From assembly GCA_964457335.1 (NCBI GenBank), contig CAYWGD010000021.1, positions 1-64,000 on the forward strand: a stretch of DNA of 64,000 bases, read 5' to 3'. The notes under the pieces were generated by a model, which saw only the letters and a program-made list of their open reading frames with translations, was not told the DNA's origin and ran no database searches. Positions 43,601-50,957 of this stretch are shown here, piece after piece; the first letter of the stretch is position 1, and every line of letters begins with the position of its first letter. Source of the DNA: CAJBVW01 sp964457335 (GTDB taxonomy: Bacteria; Myxococcota_A; UBA796; SXON01). The position numbers were made by a program, and so were the translations under genes.

Positions 43601-43827
43601 TCGTGACCGAGTACCGGGACAACCTCCTCCGCGGCGGCGCGACCATCCGCACGGAGAAGCCCCTCGCGACCGGCCGCGAGTGCGTGTTCGAGGTCAGCGG
43701 GCCGGGCCTCGTCGCCCCGCTCGTCATCCCGGCGCGGGTCACGCGCGCGGTGGTGGACGGGATGGAGGTCGAGTACCAGATCGACGACGCGACCCGCTCG
43801 GAGCTGCTCGCCGCGCTCGGCGCGTGA
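40693..43827 (+). CDS. Hsp70 (DnaK-like) fused to a long acidic linker and PilZ-like domain
   Basis: A 1044-residue protein. Residues 1-500 are an Hsp70: IIGVDLGTTNTAVAVL, IFDLGGGTFDVSVL, VILVGGQTRMPRI, and the substrate-domain phrases LLDVTPFDLGID and NGILHVSAI. The helical lid is replaced by a Lys-rich segment (KKVAKKKGFFDSLFG) and about 400 residues of Ala/Pro/Asp/Glu linker with DPFA(A/D) and PLA(D/G) repeats. Two SESTEIF/ESTEVF motifs lie near residues 903 and 919. The last 85 residues (LSYRERGQLVTEYRDNLLRGG...) resemble a PilZ domain, but the canonical RxxxR of c-di-GMP binders is not clear. It sits 12 bases after purF. Not the housekeeping DnaK. Confidence 0.8.
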   Translation: MPPIIGVDLGTTNTAVAVLENGRPRVIEDDRGYRVLPSVVSAKGEGRFVVGQAAHNLILTRPDRTAYATKRLIGRRFDSPEVQRVLQRVGYAVQEGPDGGVQIQVGDTWMTPQEVAAVVLQVARGIAEKALGQPVEEAVITVPAHFNHAQRKATLEAAEIAGLRCERLLNEPTAAALAYGHRRNVERTIVIFDLGGGTFDVSVLRLSAGIYEILATNGDTFLGGEDFDYRLVDHLADEFKARTGVDLRKDRAALQRVKDAAERAKCELSFSDRTSVVVAHAAPGQNLESTLTRTQLEQLTGDLVERCVDVARAAVIEAGLTVSEIDEVILVGGQTRMPRIREAVAGVFGREPSRSVHPEEAVAIGAAVHAATLGDVEGTPAVLLDVTPFDLGIDAAGGLFSRIVPRNARIPCSESRTFATVHDEQTSVRITVRQGESRVAEDNEFLGEFLMEGLTPAPRMQTKVAVTFRIDANGILHVSAIEPATGEKRNISIRNYADRNRVVQQPGGRLGDGSPDTFGDRLAGDAPAPVAQKKVAKKKGFFDSLFGSRKPKPKATPTAPPAAEPAPVSSAAAAAAVLEPPPTIAPLPPPAPMGPVDQPVEADADEIFAGEELDEVEADGTPFEMPEEIAEEDLYDPHTAGPASFGLAGAHQVGEAAGGGDPFADLGAPAPRPRAAEPARRDPFAADPLADEPLAGDPFADGPLAGDPFAADGDDPVTVDELFALDADPFQKAAPAARTLTHEELFGVAEGDELAELGGLDAAELFAEVMAGDEADAAQDEEEDPPTDPGLRFPSAARTAAAPTPPSPAPERPPMGGLLFESLIESPQDELGFVLAEPEPGAEPEGGGEDEFDVGFSFDEPSVSAPLPTPAAAPEPAVNPFGFELASPVVPDDPPRPVRAAARADSESTEIFSRRQVGDAESTEVFKRSDMGAADEDFGFVFPMPDEEAAAPKKRKPARVKLSYRERGQLVTEYRDNLLRGGATIRTEKPLATGRECVFEVSGPGLVAPLVIPARVTRAVVDGMEVEYQIDDATRSELLAALGA

Positions 43828-43882
43828 CGGACCACGACGCGCCCGGCGGCGCTGCGGCCCCTCCGAGGCCCGCGCGCCGGCC

Positions 43883-43900
43883 GCGTCCTTGATAGGACGC
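43883..43900 (+). promoter_or_regulatory. Hairpin at the ribosome site of the TrmN6-like gene
   Basis: A perfect 7-bp stem (GCGTCCT / AGGACGC) with loop TGAT lies 5 bases before the ATG at 43906. The AGGA of the right arm is the probable ribosome-binding site, so folding could limit translation. No riboswitch family is recognised. Confidence 0.4.
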
Positions 43901-43905
43901 GCGCC

Positions 43906-44679
43906 ATGTCGACCCCCAACGAGGACGCCACCTGCGACCGGCTCGCGGGCGACTGGCGCATCTGGCAGCTCAAGCGCGGGCACCGCTTCTCCGCGGACGA
44001 CATGTTGACCGCCTGGATGGCGGCGCAGCTCGCGCCCGACGCCCTCGACCTGCTCGATCTCGGCGCCGGCATCGGCTCCGTCGGGCTCATGACGCTCTGG
44101 CGCCTGGCGCCGACCGCGCGCCTCACGATGGTCGAGGCGCAGGAGATCAGCCACCAGCTGGCCCGCCGCACCGTCGAGACGAACGGGCTCGGCGGCCGGA
44201 TCACCCTGCGGCACGGCGATCTGCGCGATCCCGCCTCGGTCCCCGAGGAGGCGCGCTTCGACCTCGTCACCGGGAGCCCGCCCTACATCCCGCTCGGGAA
44301 GGGCGTCGTCTCGCCGGTGGCGCAGCGCGCCGCGTGCCGCATGGAGCTCCGCGGCAGCATCGCGGACTACGCGGTCACCGCCGCGCGCGCGATGCGTCCG
44401 GACGGCTGGTTCGTGGCCTGCTTCGCCGCCGCCGACCCGCGCGGCGAGGCCGCCTTCGCCGCGGCGGGCCTGCACCTCCACGTGCGGCAGGACGTCGTGT
44501 TCCGCGACGGGCAGCCGCCGATGATCGTGCTCCTGGCCGGTCGGCACGTGCCCGGCCCCACGGACCGCCGCCCGCCGCTCCGGATCCGCGACGCGCAGGG
44601 CGTGTGGACCGACGCCTACCTGGACATCCGCGAGCAGATGGGCACCGTGGTGGTCCGACCCACGCCGGGAATCGCGTGA
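43906..44679 (+). CDS. TrmN6-like N6-adenine methyltransferase
   Basis: A 257-residue SAM-dependent methylase. RGHRFSADDMLTAWMAA followed by LLDLGAGIGSVGL matches the start of tRNA1(Val) A37 methylases (TrmN6/YfiC). The catalytic tetrapeptide reads SPPY (VTGSPPYIPLG) instead of the more usual NPPY. Likely cytosolic. Its TGA overlaps the GTG of the DUF983 gene, so the two are co-translated. The RNA or other substrate is inferred from family. Confidence 0.7.
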   Translation: MSTPNEDATCDRLAGDWRIWQLKRGHRFSADDMLTAWMAAQLAPDALDLLDLGAGIGSVGLMTLWRLAPTARLTMVEAQEISHQLARRTVETNGLGGRITLRHGDLRDPASVPEEARFDLVTGSPPYIPLGKGVVSPVAQRAACRMELRGSIADYAVTAARAMRPDGWFVACFAAADPRGEAAFAAAGLHLHVRQDVVFRDGQPPMIVLLAGRHVPGPTDRRPPLRIRDAQGVWTDAYLDIREQMGTVVVRPTPGIA

Positions 44680-45164
44680 ATTCGCCCCTCCTCGCCGCGC
44701 TGGCGGGGAAGTGCCCGGCGTGCCGGCAGGGGAGGCTCTACGAGGGCTTCCTGCTGCTGCACGAGCTCTGCCCGCGGTGCGGGGTGCGCTACGAGCGCTA
44801 CGTCGGCACGCGCACGATCGCGACGGTGCTCTCCTTCGGGGTCGGCGCGATCCTGGTGTTCGGCATCGACCTGATCCTCAGCGGCATCGGCGACGACATG
44901 CGGGTGCTGATGGGGCTCGGCGTCGCCCTCGGCGCGGTGCTCTACCCGGTGTTCCAGCGCGTCGCGCTCTTCCTGCTCTGGCAGAACGGGCTCGTCACGG
45001 TCGACCCCGCGCCCGAGGCCTCCGCCCCGGCCGCCGTCCCGCTCCCCGAGCCGTTCGCGCCGGTTCAACGCCCGATCCTCGCGCTCCCGCCGGAGGACGA
45101 CCCCACCTGGGGCGACGACCGTGCGCCCGCGCATGACGACCCGACGGACGAGCGCGAGCGCTAG
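44676..45164 (+). CDS. DUF983 membrane protein
   Basis: A 162-residue protein with the DUF983 pattern: KCPACRQGRLYEGFLLLHELCPRCGVRYER, two CxxC zinc-ribbon halves, then two membrane helices (TVLSFGVGAILVFGIDLI and VLMGLGVALGAVLYPVF). The C-terminal 45 residues are Pro/Ala/Asp-rich and probably disordered. GTG start, coupled to the methylase. The family is of unknown function and often lies near cytochrome oxidase genes, which are not seen here. Confidence 0.75.
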   Translation: MNSPLLAALAGKCPACRQGRLYEGFLLLHELCPRCGVRYERYVGTRTIATVLSFGVGAILVFGIDLILSGIGDDMRVLMGLGVALGAVLYPVFQRVALFLLWQNGLVTVDPAPEASAPAAVPLPEPFAPVQRPILALPPEDDPTWGDDRAPAHDDPTDERER

Positions 45165-45308
45165 GCCCCGGCGCGGCGCCCGCCCAGCGACGGGGGAAGG
45201 TGCTTTTTTGCGTGAATGCGGTGGCACCCCGCCGCGTTCGGCGTGTAAGCATCTGTCATGGGAGTCGCCCGCACGCCCTCTCGTGGCGTCGTATGGGTGG
45301 AGGAGCAC

Positions 45309-45953
45309 ATGGTTCGCTACCTCATCTACGGCATCGCGGTTCTCGCCGCCGGCGGAGCGGTCCACGAGGCGTCCGTCCTCCGCCCGGATCTCCACGAGGT
45401 CATCCACTACCTCTACGTCGTCGTCGTCGCCGCGCTGGTCATGCGCCTCCGCATGGTGCTCGACCGCGAGCGCAGCCTCGCCCGCACCGACGCGCTTACG
45501 GGCGTGCCGAACCGCCGCACCTTCGTGGAGGCCGCCGAGGCCCGCATCCGGCGCATGGCGCGGGACCCCATGCCCTGCACGGTCGTCTACCTGGACGTCG
45601 ATGGCTTCAAGCGCGTGAACGACCGGCACGGCCACGCCGTCGGCGACGCGGTGCTGCGGGCCGTGGCGCAGACGCTGGCGACCCAGGTGCGCGCCTGCGA
45701 CACCGTCGCGCGCATCGGCGGGGACGAGTTCGCCGTGCTGCTCGACGGCGCGGAGGCCGAGCCCGTCATCGGGCGGCTCCGCGCCTCGTTGCGGAAGGTG
45801 GCGCGCGAGCACGGCTGGGAGATCGGCTTCAGCATCGGCGCGGTCACGTTCCGGGCCGCCCCCGGGAGCGCGGAGGACATGCTCCGCCGCACCGACGCGG
45901 CGATGTACGAGGCCAAGGAGCACGGCGACGAGGTGGTGTTCCAGGTCGCGTGA
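45309..45953 (+). CDS. Diguanylate cyclase (GGDEF), membrane-anchored
   Basis: A 214-residue protein expected to make c-di-GMP from two GTP. One or two N-terminal membrane helices (RYLIYGIAVLAAGGA; YLYVVVVAALVM) are followed by a complete GGDEF domain: LARTDALTGVPNRR, YLDVDGFKRVND, and GGDEF at 137-141. The inhibitory I-site RxxD (RACD, 128-131) sits exactly five residues upstream, so product inhibition is likely. The ATG at 45309 has a strong GGAGGAG site; a longer start at 45258 is less likely. There is no sensory domain beyond the membrane region. Confidence 0.9.
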   Translation: MVRYLIYGIAVLAAGGAVHEASVLRPDLHEVIHYLYVVVVAALVMRLRMVLDRERSLARTDALTGVPNRRTFVEAAEARIRRMARDPMPCTVVYLDVDGFKRVNDRHGHAVGDAVLRAVAQTLATQVRACDTVARIGGDEFAVLLDGAEAEPVIGRLRASLRKVAREHGWEIGFSIGAVTFRAAPGSAEDMLRRTDAAMYEAKEHGDEVVFQVA

Positions 45954-45989
45954 TCCGCGGCCCGGTCCGCCCGCGTTATCGTCCCCGGC

Positions 45990-47309
45990 GTGACCCCCCA
46001 CTTCCTCGTCCTCGGCGGCGGCCCGGCGGGCAGCTCCGCGGCCGCGCTGCTGGCGAAACACGGCGCGCGCGTCACCCTCGTCGAGCGCGAGCGGCACCCG
46101 CGGCACCACGTCGGGGAGTCGCTCCAGCCGTCCTCCGTCAAGCTCCTCGACCACCACTTCGGCCTCGGCCCCACGCTCGCGGCGCAGGGTTTCCCCCGGA
46201 AGTACGGCGCCGCCTACGTCTGGGGCGAGACGCGCGACCCGTGGACCGTCCTGTTCGACGCCCGCCTCGACGCCGACCTCCCGGCCCTCACCGAGGAGGC
46301 GCTCCTCGCCGGGCCCTACGAGCACGCCTGGAACGTCGAGCGCGCCCGCTTCGACCAGATCGTCGCCGACGCGGCGGTGCGGGCGGGCGCCGACTACCGC
46401 GAGGACACCGAGGCCACCGCCGTCCTGGAGGAGGACGGCCGCGTCGTGGGCGCGCGCGTCCGCGCGGGCGACACCACCGAGGACCTGCGCGCCGACTTCG
46501 TGCTCGACGCCACCGGCCAGCGCTGCCTCGTCGGCCGGCACCTCGGGCTGACGCGGGTGGTGCCCGACCTCCGCTCCACCGCGACCTACGCCTGGTACGA
46601 CGGCGCCGGCGGCTTCCCGGGCGCGCTCGGGCGGCACGTCCAGTGGGTGGTGACCGTGCCCGACGGCTGGATCTGGTTCATCCCCATCGGCCCCGACCGC
46701 ACGAGCGTGGGCGTGGTGACGCGCGAGCGCGCGCGCATGGACGAGGCCCGCTTCGACGCCATCCTCGCCGCGTCGGGCCTCCCGCTGGAGAACGCCGTCC
46801 CCGTGGGCCACCCCAAAGGCCGGCTCCGCTTCGTGCGCGACTGGAGCTTCTCGCACACGCGCCTCGCCGGCGACGGCTGGCTCCTCGTGGGCGACGCCGC
46901 GGGCTTCGTCGACCCCATCCTCTCGGGCGGCGTGGACTTCGCGGTGCGCGGCGGCTGCCAGGCGGCGCTCGCGCTCCTGCGCGGCTTCGGCGCCGAGAAC
47001 GCCGACCGCGCAGCGCTCCTCGCCACCTACGAGGCCGACATCGCCCGGGACTACCGCGCGTACCTGCGGCTCGCCCGGTACTGGTACGGCAACAACCGCT
47101 CGGTCGAGGGCTTCTTCTGGGAGGCCCACCGGGAGATCCCGCCGCACGCGGTCGAGACGCCCTACCGCGCGTTCGTGTACCTCACGACGGGCCGGCTCGC
47201 GGCGGACCGGCACCTCCGCGTCTTCCAGGACTGGCAGGAGCGCAAGATGTTCCGCGCGCTCGGGGTGGATGCCGAGGCCGTGCGGCGCGCGCGGTCGCGC
47301 GAGACCTGA
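45990..47309 (+). CDS. Flavin-dependent halogenase-like oxidoreductase
   Basis: A 439-residue FAD enzyme. GGGPAGSS (residues 9-16) binds FAD. Halogenase signatures are present: HVGESLQPS, a lysine in the FPRKYGAAYVWG segment (K71) at the place of the catalytic Lys, the WxWxIP motif as WIWFIP (227-232), and GDAAGFVDPILSGGVDFA. These are shared with phenol/pyrrole-type flavin halogenases; the related geranylgeranyl reductases and dehydrogenases usually lack WxWxIP. A partner flavin reductase or carrier-protein gene is not nearby, so the substrate is unknown. It is likely a halogenase or a non-halogenating member of that family. Confidence 0.7.
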   Translation: MTPHFLVLGGGPAGSSAAALLAKHGARVTLVERERHPRHHVGESLQPSSVKLLDHHFGLGPTLAAQGFPRKYGAAYVWGETRDPWTVLFDARLDADLPALTEEALLAGPYEHAWNVERARFDQIVADAAVRAGADYREDTEATAVLEEDGRVVGARVRAGDTTEDLRADFVLDATGQRCLVGRHLGLTRVVPDLRSTATYAWYDGAGGFPGALGRHVQWVVTVPDGWIWFIPIGPDRTSVGVVTRERARMDEARFDAILAASGLPLENAVPVGHPKGRLRFVRDWSFSHTRLAGDGWLLVGDAAGFVDPILSGGVDFAVRGGCQAALALLRGFGAENADRAALLATYEADIARDYRAYLRLARYWYGNNRSVEGFFWEAHREIPPHAVETPYRAFVYLTTGRLAADRHLRVFQDWQERKMFRALGVDAEAVRRARSRET

Positions 47310-47313
47310 CGCG

Positions 47314-48081
47314 TCAGGGGTCCTCGGGCGCCGGCGTCGCGATCAGGCCCATTCCGCCCAGCACGAAGCGCACGACCGTGCGCGTGTAGGCCACCGCGGC
47401 CTCCACGCGGGCTCGCGCGAACGCGGCCGTGCCGACCTCGCAGCCGTCCGCGCGCCCGAAGCGCAGCGGGCCGAGCCGGCCGAAGCGCCGCTTCGTGGGC
47501 GCGCGCCAGAAGTCGGACCACGCGACGGGGGCGTCGTCGCAGGCCAAGGGCTCCTGGAGCGCGGCGAGCGTCGCGGCCGCGAGCGCGTGCTGGGCGGCGC
47601 CGGGCGCGAGCGCGGGCGGGGCCTCGGCGCCGGCGGCGGCCACCAACGGGCGCACGTCGTAGCCCTCGAAGGCGTCGGCGAGGCCGTGCTCCACGGGCAC
47701 GACGTGGGGCGGCGACGCCATGTCCTGCACGTGGTGGGCGAGGAAGCCCGCGAGGACCCAGGCGCGGCCGCGGTCGTCCTCGGCGCGCACGTCCGACAGG
47801 AGCGACTCCAGCAGGGCCACGCGCTCCACGGACGGGCGGCGCCACGCCATCGGGCTGGGGACGTAGTAGTGGTGCCAGCGCCCCCACTTGCGGAGGAGGT
47901 TCAGGTCCTCGAGCGCGGCGGCGCGCGGGAAGTCGGCGGCCTCCTCGCGGAGCGCGGGCGGCGCGCCCTCCGCCCCGGCCTCCAGCTCGAGCGCGCGCGC
48001 GGACAGAGCGCGGTGCACGGCCGGCGACCACGCGAAGGCGTCGGGGCTGGTCAGGGCGCTGGCCAGGAGGGCGGCGAGCAT
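47314..48081 (-). CDS. Secreted zinc-dependent phospholipase C / S1-nuclease-like protein
   Basis: A 255-residue exported protein with a signal peptide (MLAALLASALTSPDAFA) and a mature start AWSPAVHRALSARAL, in which Trp and His resemble the first zinc ligands of the family. WHHYYVPSP and GFLAHHVQDMASPPHV supply the HxxxD and His pattern expected for the trinuclear zinc site. The protein is all-helical in appearance. Converges with the halogenase-like gene (4-base gap). The family assignment is by motif and is moderate. Confidence 0.55.
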   Translation of the reverse strand: MLAALLASALTSPDAFAWSPAVHRALSARALELEAGAEGAPPALREEAADFPRAAALEDLNLLRKWGRWHHYYVPSPMAWRRPSVERVALLESLLSDVRAEDDRGRAWVLAGFLAHHVQDMASPPHVVPVEHGLADAFEGYDVRPLVAAAGAEAPPALAPGAAQHALAAATLAALQEPLACDDAPVAWSDFWRAPTKRRFGRLGPLRFGRADGCEVGTAAFARARVEAAVAYTRTVVRFVLGGMGLIATPAPEDP

Positions 48082-48229
48082 CGTCGAATGGACACCCCGC
48101 GTAGCCGGTTGCGTCCCCGCTGGCGCGCGGGGGAGGAGCTTCCGCCTCGGCGCTCCCACGCGCTCCCGGGCGGGGGGGCGCCCGGAGCGCGGGACCTTCC
48201 CCGGGCTCGGGGAGGAACTAGGTTCGGGT

Positions 48230-48913
48230 GTGACGAGCGCAGCCGACTACCTGCCACCCTCGCTGGATCTCGAAGAGCTCCGGCTCGCGTCGGAGGGGTG
48301 TCGGGGCTGCGAGCTCTACGCGTGCGCCACCCGGGTCGTGTTCGGGGAGGGGCCGCCGGACGCCGCCGTGATGCTCGTGGGGGAGCAGCCCGGCTTCGAC
48401 GAGGACCGCACCGGGCGGCCCTTCGTGGGGCCGGCCGGCCGCCTGCTCGACCGCGCGCTCGCCGAGGTGGGGATCGACCGCACGGAGGTGTACGTCACCA
48501 ACGCGGTCAAGCACTTCCGGTCCGAGCCCCGCGGCAAGCGGCGGCTCCACAAGAAGCCGGGCGACGAGCACGTGGCCGCCTGCCGCCCCTGGCTCGAGGC
48601 CGAGATCGCCGCCGTGCGGCCCGCGGTGCTCGTGTGCCTGGGCGCGACGGCCGCGCGGTCGCTGCTGGGGAGCGCCTTCCGGGTGACGCGCGAGCGGGGC
48701 GTGTTCGTGCCGTCGGCGCTCGCGCCGAACGTGCTCGCGACTGTGCACCCCTCCGCGGTGCTCCGCGCCCCCGACGAGGAGGCGCGCCGCGAGGCCTACA
48801 CCCGCTTCGTGGCGGACCTGGCGCGCGTCGCGGAGCGGGTCCGCTCGCTCGGCAGCGAGCCCGCCGTGGCGCGGGACGCACGGGGGGAGGCGCGAAGCCT
48901 CGAGAAGGTGTGA
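48230..48913 (+). CDS. udgX: UdgX-type uracil-DNA-binding glycosylase
   Basis: A 227-residue DNA-repair protein. Motif A is GEQPGFDED (51-59), followed by GRPFVGPAGRLLDRAL; the C-terminal HPS motif is ATVHPSAVLRAP. The insert KRRLHKKP (103-110) is the UdgX hallmark: in the mycobacterial enzyme the His of KRRIH attacks the abasic sugar and leaves the protein covalently bound to DNA; here it would be H107. Cysteines C24 and C27 and later ones (C118) fit the Fe-S cluster of family 4/5-like UDGs. GTG start with a GGAGGAA site. It stands alone, with no SOS box recognised. Confidence 0.9.
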   Translation: MTSAADYLPPSLDLEELRLASEGCRGCELYACATRVVFGEGPPDAAVMLVGEQPGFDEDRTGRPFVGPAGRLLDRALAEVGIDRTEVYVTNAVKHFRSEPRGKRRLHKKPGDEHVAACRPWLEAEIAAVRPAVLVCLGATAARSLLGSAFRVTRERGVFVPSALAPNVLATVHPSAVLRAPDEEARREAYTRFVADLARVAERVRSLGSEPAVARDARGEARSLEKV

Positions 48914-48918
48914 ACGCG

Positions 48919-49785
48919 TCAGTCCCCGACGATGTCCAGCGGCGCGTCCGCGATCCAGCCGGCGGCCGCGCCGCGCCGGAGCAGCTCCCGGATCCCCTCG
49001 CGCCCGTCGGCGCCGTAGTCCAGCGTGTCCTGGTTCGCGTAGAGGGAGAGGTACGTGTCGACCGCCTCCCGGGTCTTGAGCGCGCCACCGCGCGCGAGGA
49101 GCCAGGTGATGGCGTCCTCGCGGTGCGCGAGGCCGTGACGGATGCTCTCGCGGATCACCGCGTCGGCCCGCGCGATCACGTCCGGGCCGAGGTCGCGGCG
49201 GATCACGTTGCCGCCGAGCGGGAGGGGGAGCCCCGTCCGCTGGTACCACCACGCGCCGATGTCGACGAGCTGGGCGAAGCCCTCGTCCGCGTAGGTGAGC
49301 CGCCCCTCGTGGATGATGAGCGCGGCGTCGACCTCGCCGGCGCGCAGGGCGTCGAACTGGAGCGAGGTGGGGAAGATCGGGATGGTGACGGGCTCGAACG
49401 CGGTGATGAGCCGCAGCACGAGCGTGGAGGTGGTCGTCAGCCCCGGCACGGCGATGCGCCGCCCGCGCAGGAGCTCGCTCACCTTCGCCCCGCTCGCGGC
49501 GGCCTCGGCGAGCAGCGCGGGCTTCGCGATCACCAGCGGACCGTAGTTGCGCCCGACGCTCCCGCCGTGCGCGAAGAGCGCGTAGTTGGCGGCCACGGCG
49601 GGGTAGTGCGCGATGGAGATCGCGGTCACGTCGGGGCCGTCGCCGTCCGCCATGCGGTTGAGCAGGTCGGTGTCGCGCGCCACGACCTCGAATTCGAGCC
49701 CGCGCGTATCGATCGACCCCTCGGTGATCGCGCGGAACATGAACAGGTCGTCGGCGTCCGGCGAGATGGCGCAGCGCAGCTTCAC
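48919..49785 (-). CDS. mqnD: 1,4-dihydroxy-6-naphthoate synthase (futalosine pathway)
   Basis: A 288-residue enzyme that turns cyclic de-hypoxanthine futalosine into 1,4-dihydroxy-6-naphthoate for menaquinone. The start CAISPDADDLFMFRA, the ligand loop VTAISIAHYPAVAANYALFAHGGSVGRNYGP, and LQFDALRAGEVDAALIIHEGRLTY are family features of this periplasmic-binding-like fold. The GTG at 49785 fits the first beta strand; no signal peptide, so cytosolic. Other mqn genes are not in the window. It converges with udgX. Confidence 0.9.
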   Translation of the reverse strand: MKLRCAISPDADDLFMFRAITEGSIDTRGLEFEVVARDTDLLNRMADGDGPDVTAISIAHYPAVAANYALFAHGGSVGRNYGPLVIAKPALLAEAAASGAKVSELLRGRRIAVPGLTTTSTLVLRLITAFEPVTIPIFPTSLQFDALRAGEVDAALIIHEGRLTYADEGFAQLVDIGAWWYQRTGLPLPLGGNVIRRDLGPDVIARADAVIRESIRHGLAHREDAITWLLARGGALKTREAVDTYLSLYANQDTLDYGADGREGIRELLRRGAAAGWIADAPLDIVGD

Positions 49786-49882
49786 GGAGGCTCCCGGGCG
49801 GCCCCACCTATCGTGATCTGATCGACGTCGTGCGGCTGCGCTGCGAGCGCCCGGATCGCGCTGCTGGCCCCTGGCTTCTCGC

Positions 49883-49998
49883 GTGACCAAAGAATTTTTC
49901 GTGCGATCTTTCGCCCGTCGCGTGCCGGGTGTACCGTCCCGCCGCCGCCAGAGCGCGGCCCCCCACGATTGTCGTGGGTGGCACCTTGGAGAGTCGTG
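49883..49998 (+). promoter_or_regulatory. AT-rich upstream region of the small lipoprotein gene
   Basis: The stretch 49886-49912 (around AAAGAATTTTTCG) is the most AT-rich patch in the window and probably holds the promoter of the 49999 gene. A GGAGAG ribosome site lies at 49987-49992. No exact -35/-10 pair is claimed. Confidence 0.4.
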
Positions 49999-50367
49999 AT
50001 GCGTGGACTCGGATTCGTGGCGATGGCCACCCTGCTTTTTCTGACCGGCTGCAGCAAGAACGCTGAGGCCGAGGCGTTCGTGAAGGAGAACGACGCCGTG
50101 GTGGCCGAGATCCTCAAGGCGGGGACGCCCGCGGACGCGAAGAAGGTGTTCGACACCAAGAAGGAGGGCCTCGCCAACGCGTTCTCCCCCCTGAAGGACG
50201 CCCGCGGCTTCCAGCTGAGCAAGGAGAACTCCACCGCGCTGATGAACAGCATCGCGAACGGCGCGACCAAGATCTGCACGCTGCAGATCTCCGCCATCGG
50301 GAACCCGGCGGCCTCCGACGCCTACAAGTCCCTCTGCGACGACTACAGCAAGACCTTCGACATGTAG
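49999..50367 (+). CDS. Small helical lipoprotein
   Basis: A 122-residue lipoprotein (MRGLGFVAMATLLFLTGC, lipobox LTGC). The mature protein is Lys/Ala/Asp-rich and helical (EAFVKENDAVVAEILKAGTPADAKKVFDTKK), with two cysteines (TKICTLQ and SLCDDYSK) that could pair. It uses more Lys and less Arg than its neighbours. Its function is unknown; a role in the envelope is inferred only from the signal. Confidence 0.6.
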   Translation: MRGLGFVAMATLLFLTGCSKNAEAEAFVKENDAVVAEILKAGTPADAKKVFDTKKEGLANAFSPLKDARGFQLSKENSTALMNSIANGATKICTLQISAIGNPAASDAYKSLCDDYSKTFDM

Positions 50368-50507
50368 CGGGGGGGCTCGGGGGGAGGGGGGCGCTGACCG
50401 CCCCGCGGGGACGCGGGGCGTCGCGAGCCGTCCGGACCGTCGCGAGTCACGTCGCTCGGCACCAGCCGGGGTCACGCCTGGATCCCGGCCCGGCACGGGA
50501 GAGTCCC

Positions 50508-50939
50508 TTGAACAAGATCCGCGCCTACCTCCTCCTCGCCATGGCCCCCGTCTTCCTCGTGGGCGGGATCCTGAACCTGTACGACGGCTGGAAGGTCCAG
50601 AGCGCCGGCGAGGCCGTGGAGGCCAAGGTCCAGGAGATCGAGCAGCGCTCCGGGCGGAGGGGGCGCAAGGTCGAGTGGGCGCACCTCGTCGCGACCACGT
50701 CGGCGGGCGAGCAGCGGTGCGAGATCCAGCACGCGGGCCTCGCGGCGGGCGACGCGGTCGCCGTGCTCGCCGTGCCCGACGCCTCCGGGGAGGCGCTCTG
50801 CAAGGAGCCGGGCTTCCTCTCGGTGTGGGGCCTGGGGACCGGCTTGACGTGCATCGGGGCGCCGTTCTTCCTGCTCATCGGGCTCGGCGCCGTGGCCACG
50901 GCGAAGGAGCAGGAGAAGGAGAACGACGCGGCCGCGTAG
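50508..50939 (+). CDS. DUF3592-like membrane protein
   Basis: A 143-residue protein with an N-terminal membrane helix (AYLLLAMAPVFLVGGIL) and a C-terminal one (FLLIGLGAVATA) around a short domain with EAVEAKVQEIEQRSG, resembling the DUF3592 pattern (a small beta domain between two helices). TTG start with a GGGAGAG site. Function unknown. Confidence 0.55.
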   Translation: MNKIRAYLLLAMAPVFLVGGILNLYDGWKVQSAGEAVEAKVQEIEQRSGRRGRKVEWAHLVATTSAGEQRCEIQHAGLAAGDAVAVLAVPDASGEALCKEPGFLSVWGLGTGLTCIGAPFFLLIGLGAVATAKEQEKENDAAA

Positions 50940-50957
50940 CGGGCGCGGCGACGAGGC

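Noticed and set aside
40675..44547. 1290-codon minus-strand frame opposite the Hsp70 gene
   Set aside because: Residue composition is that of an antisense shadow (Arg/Glu/Val/His blocks), and the plus strand has an unmistakable Hsp70.
45221..45240. Third sigma-54 promoter (TGGCACCCC...)
   Set aside because: The -24 half fits but no GC lies at the required 10-base spacing.
45165..45308. Riboswitch upstream of the diguanylate cyclase
   Set aside because: There is a T-run and a small GC hairpin, but no recognisable c-di-GMP, thiamine or other aptamer core.
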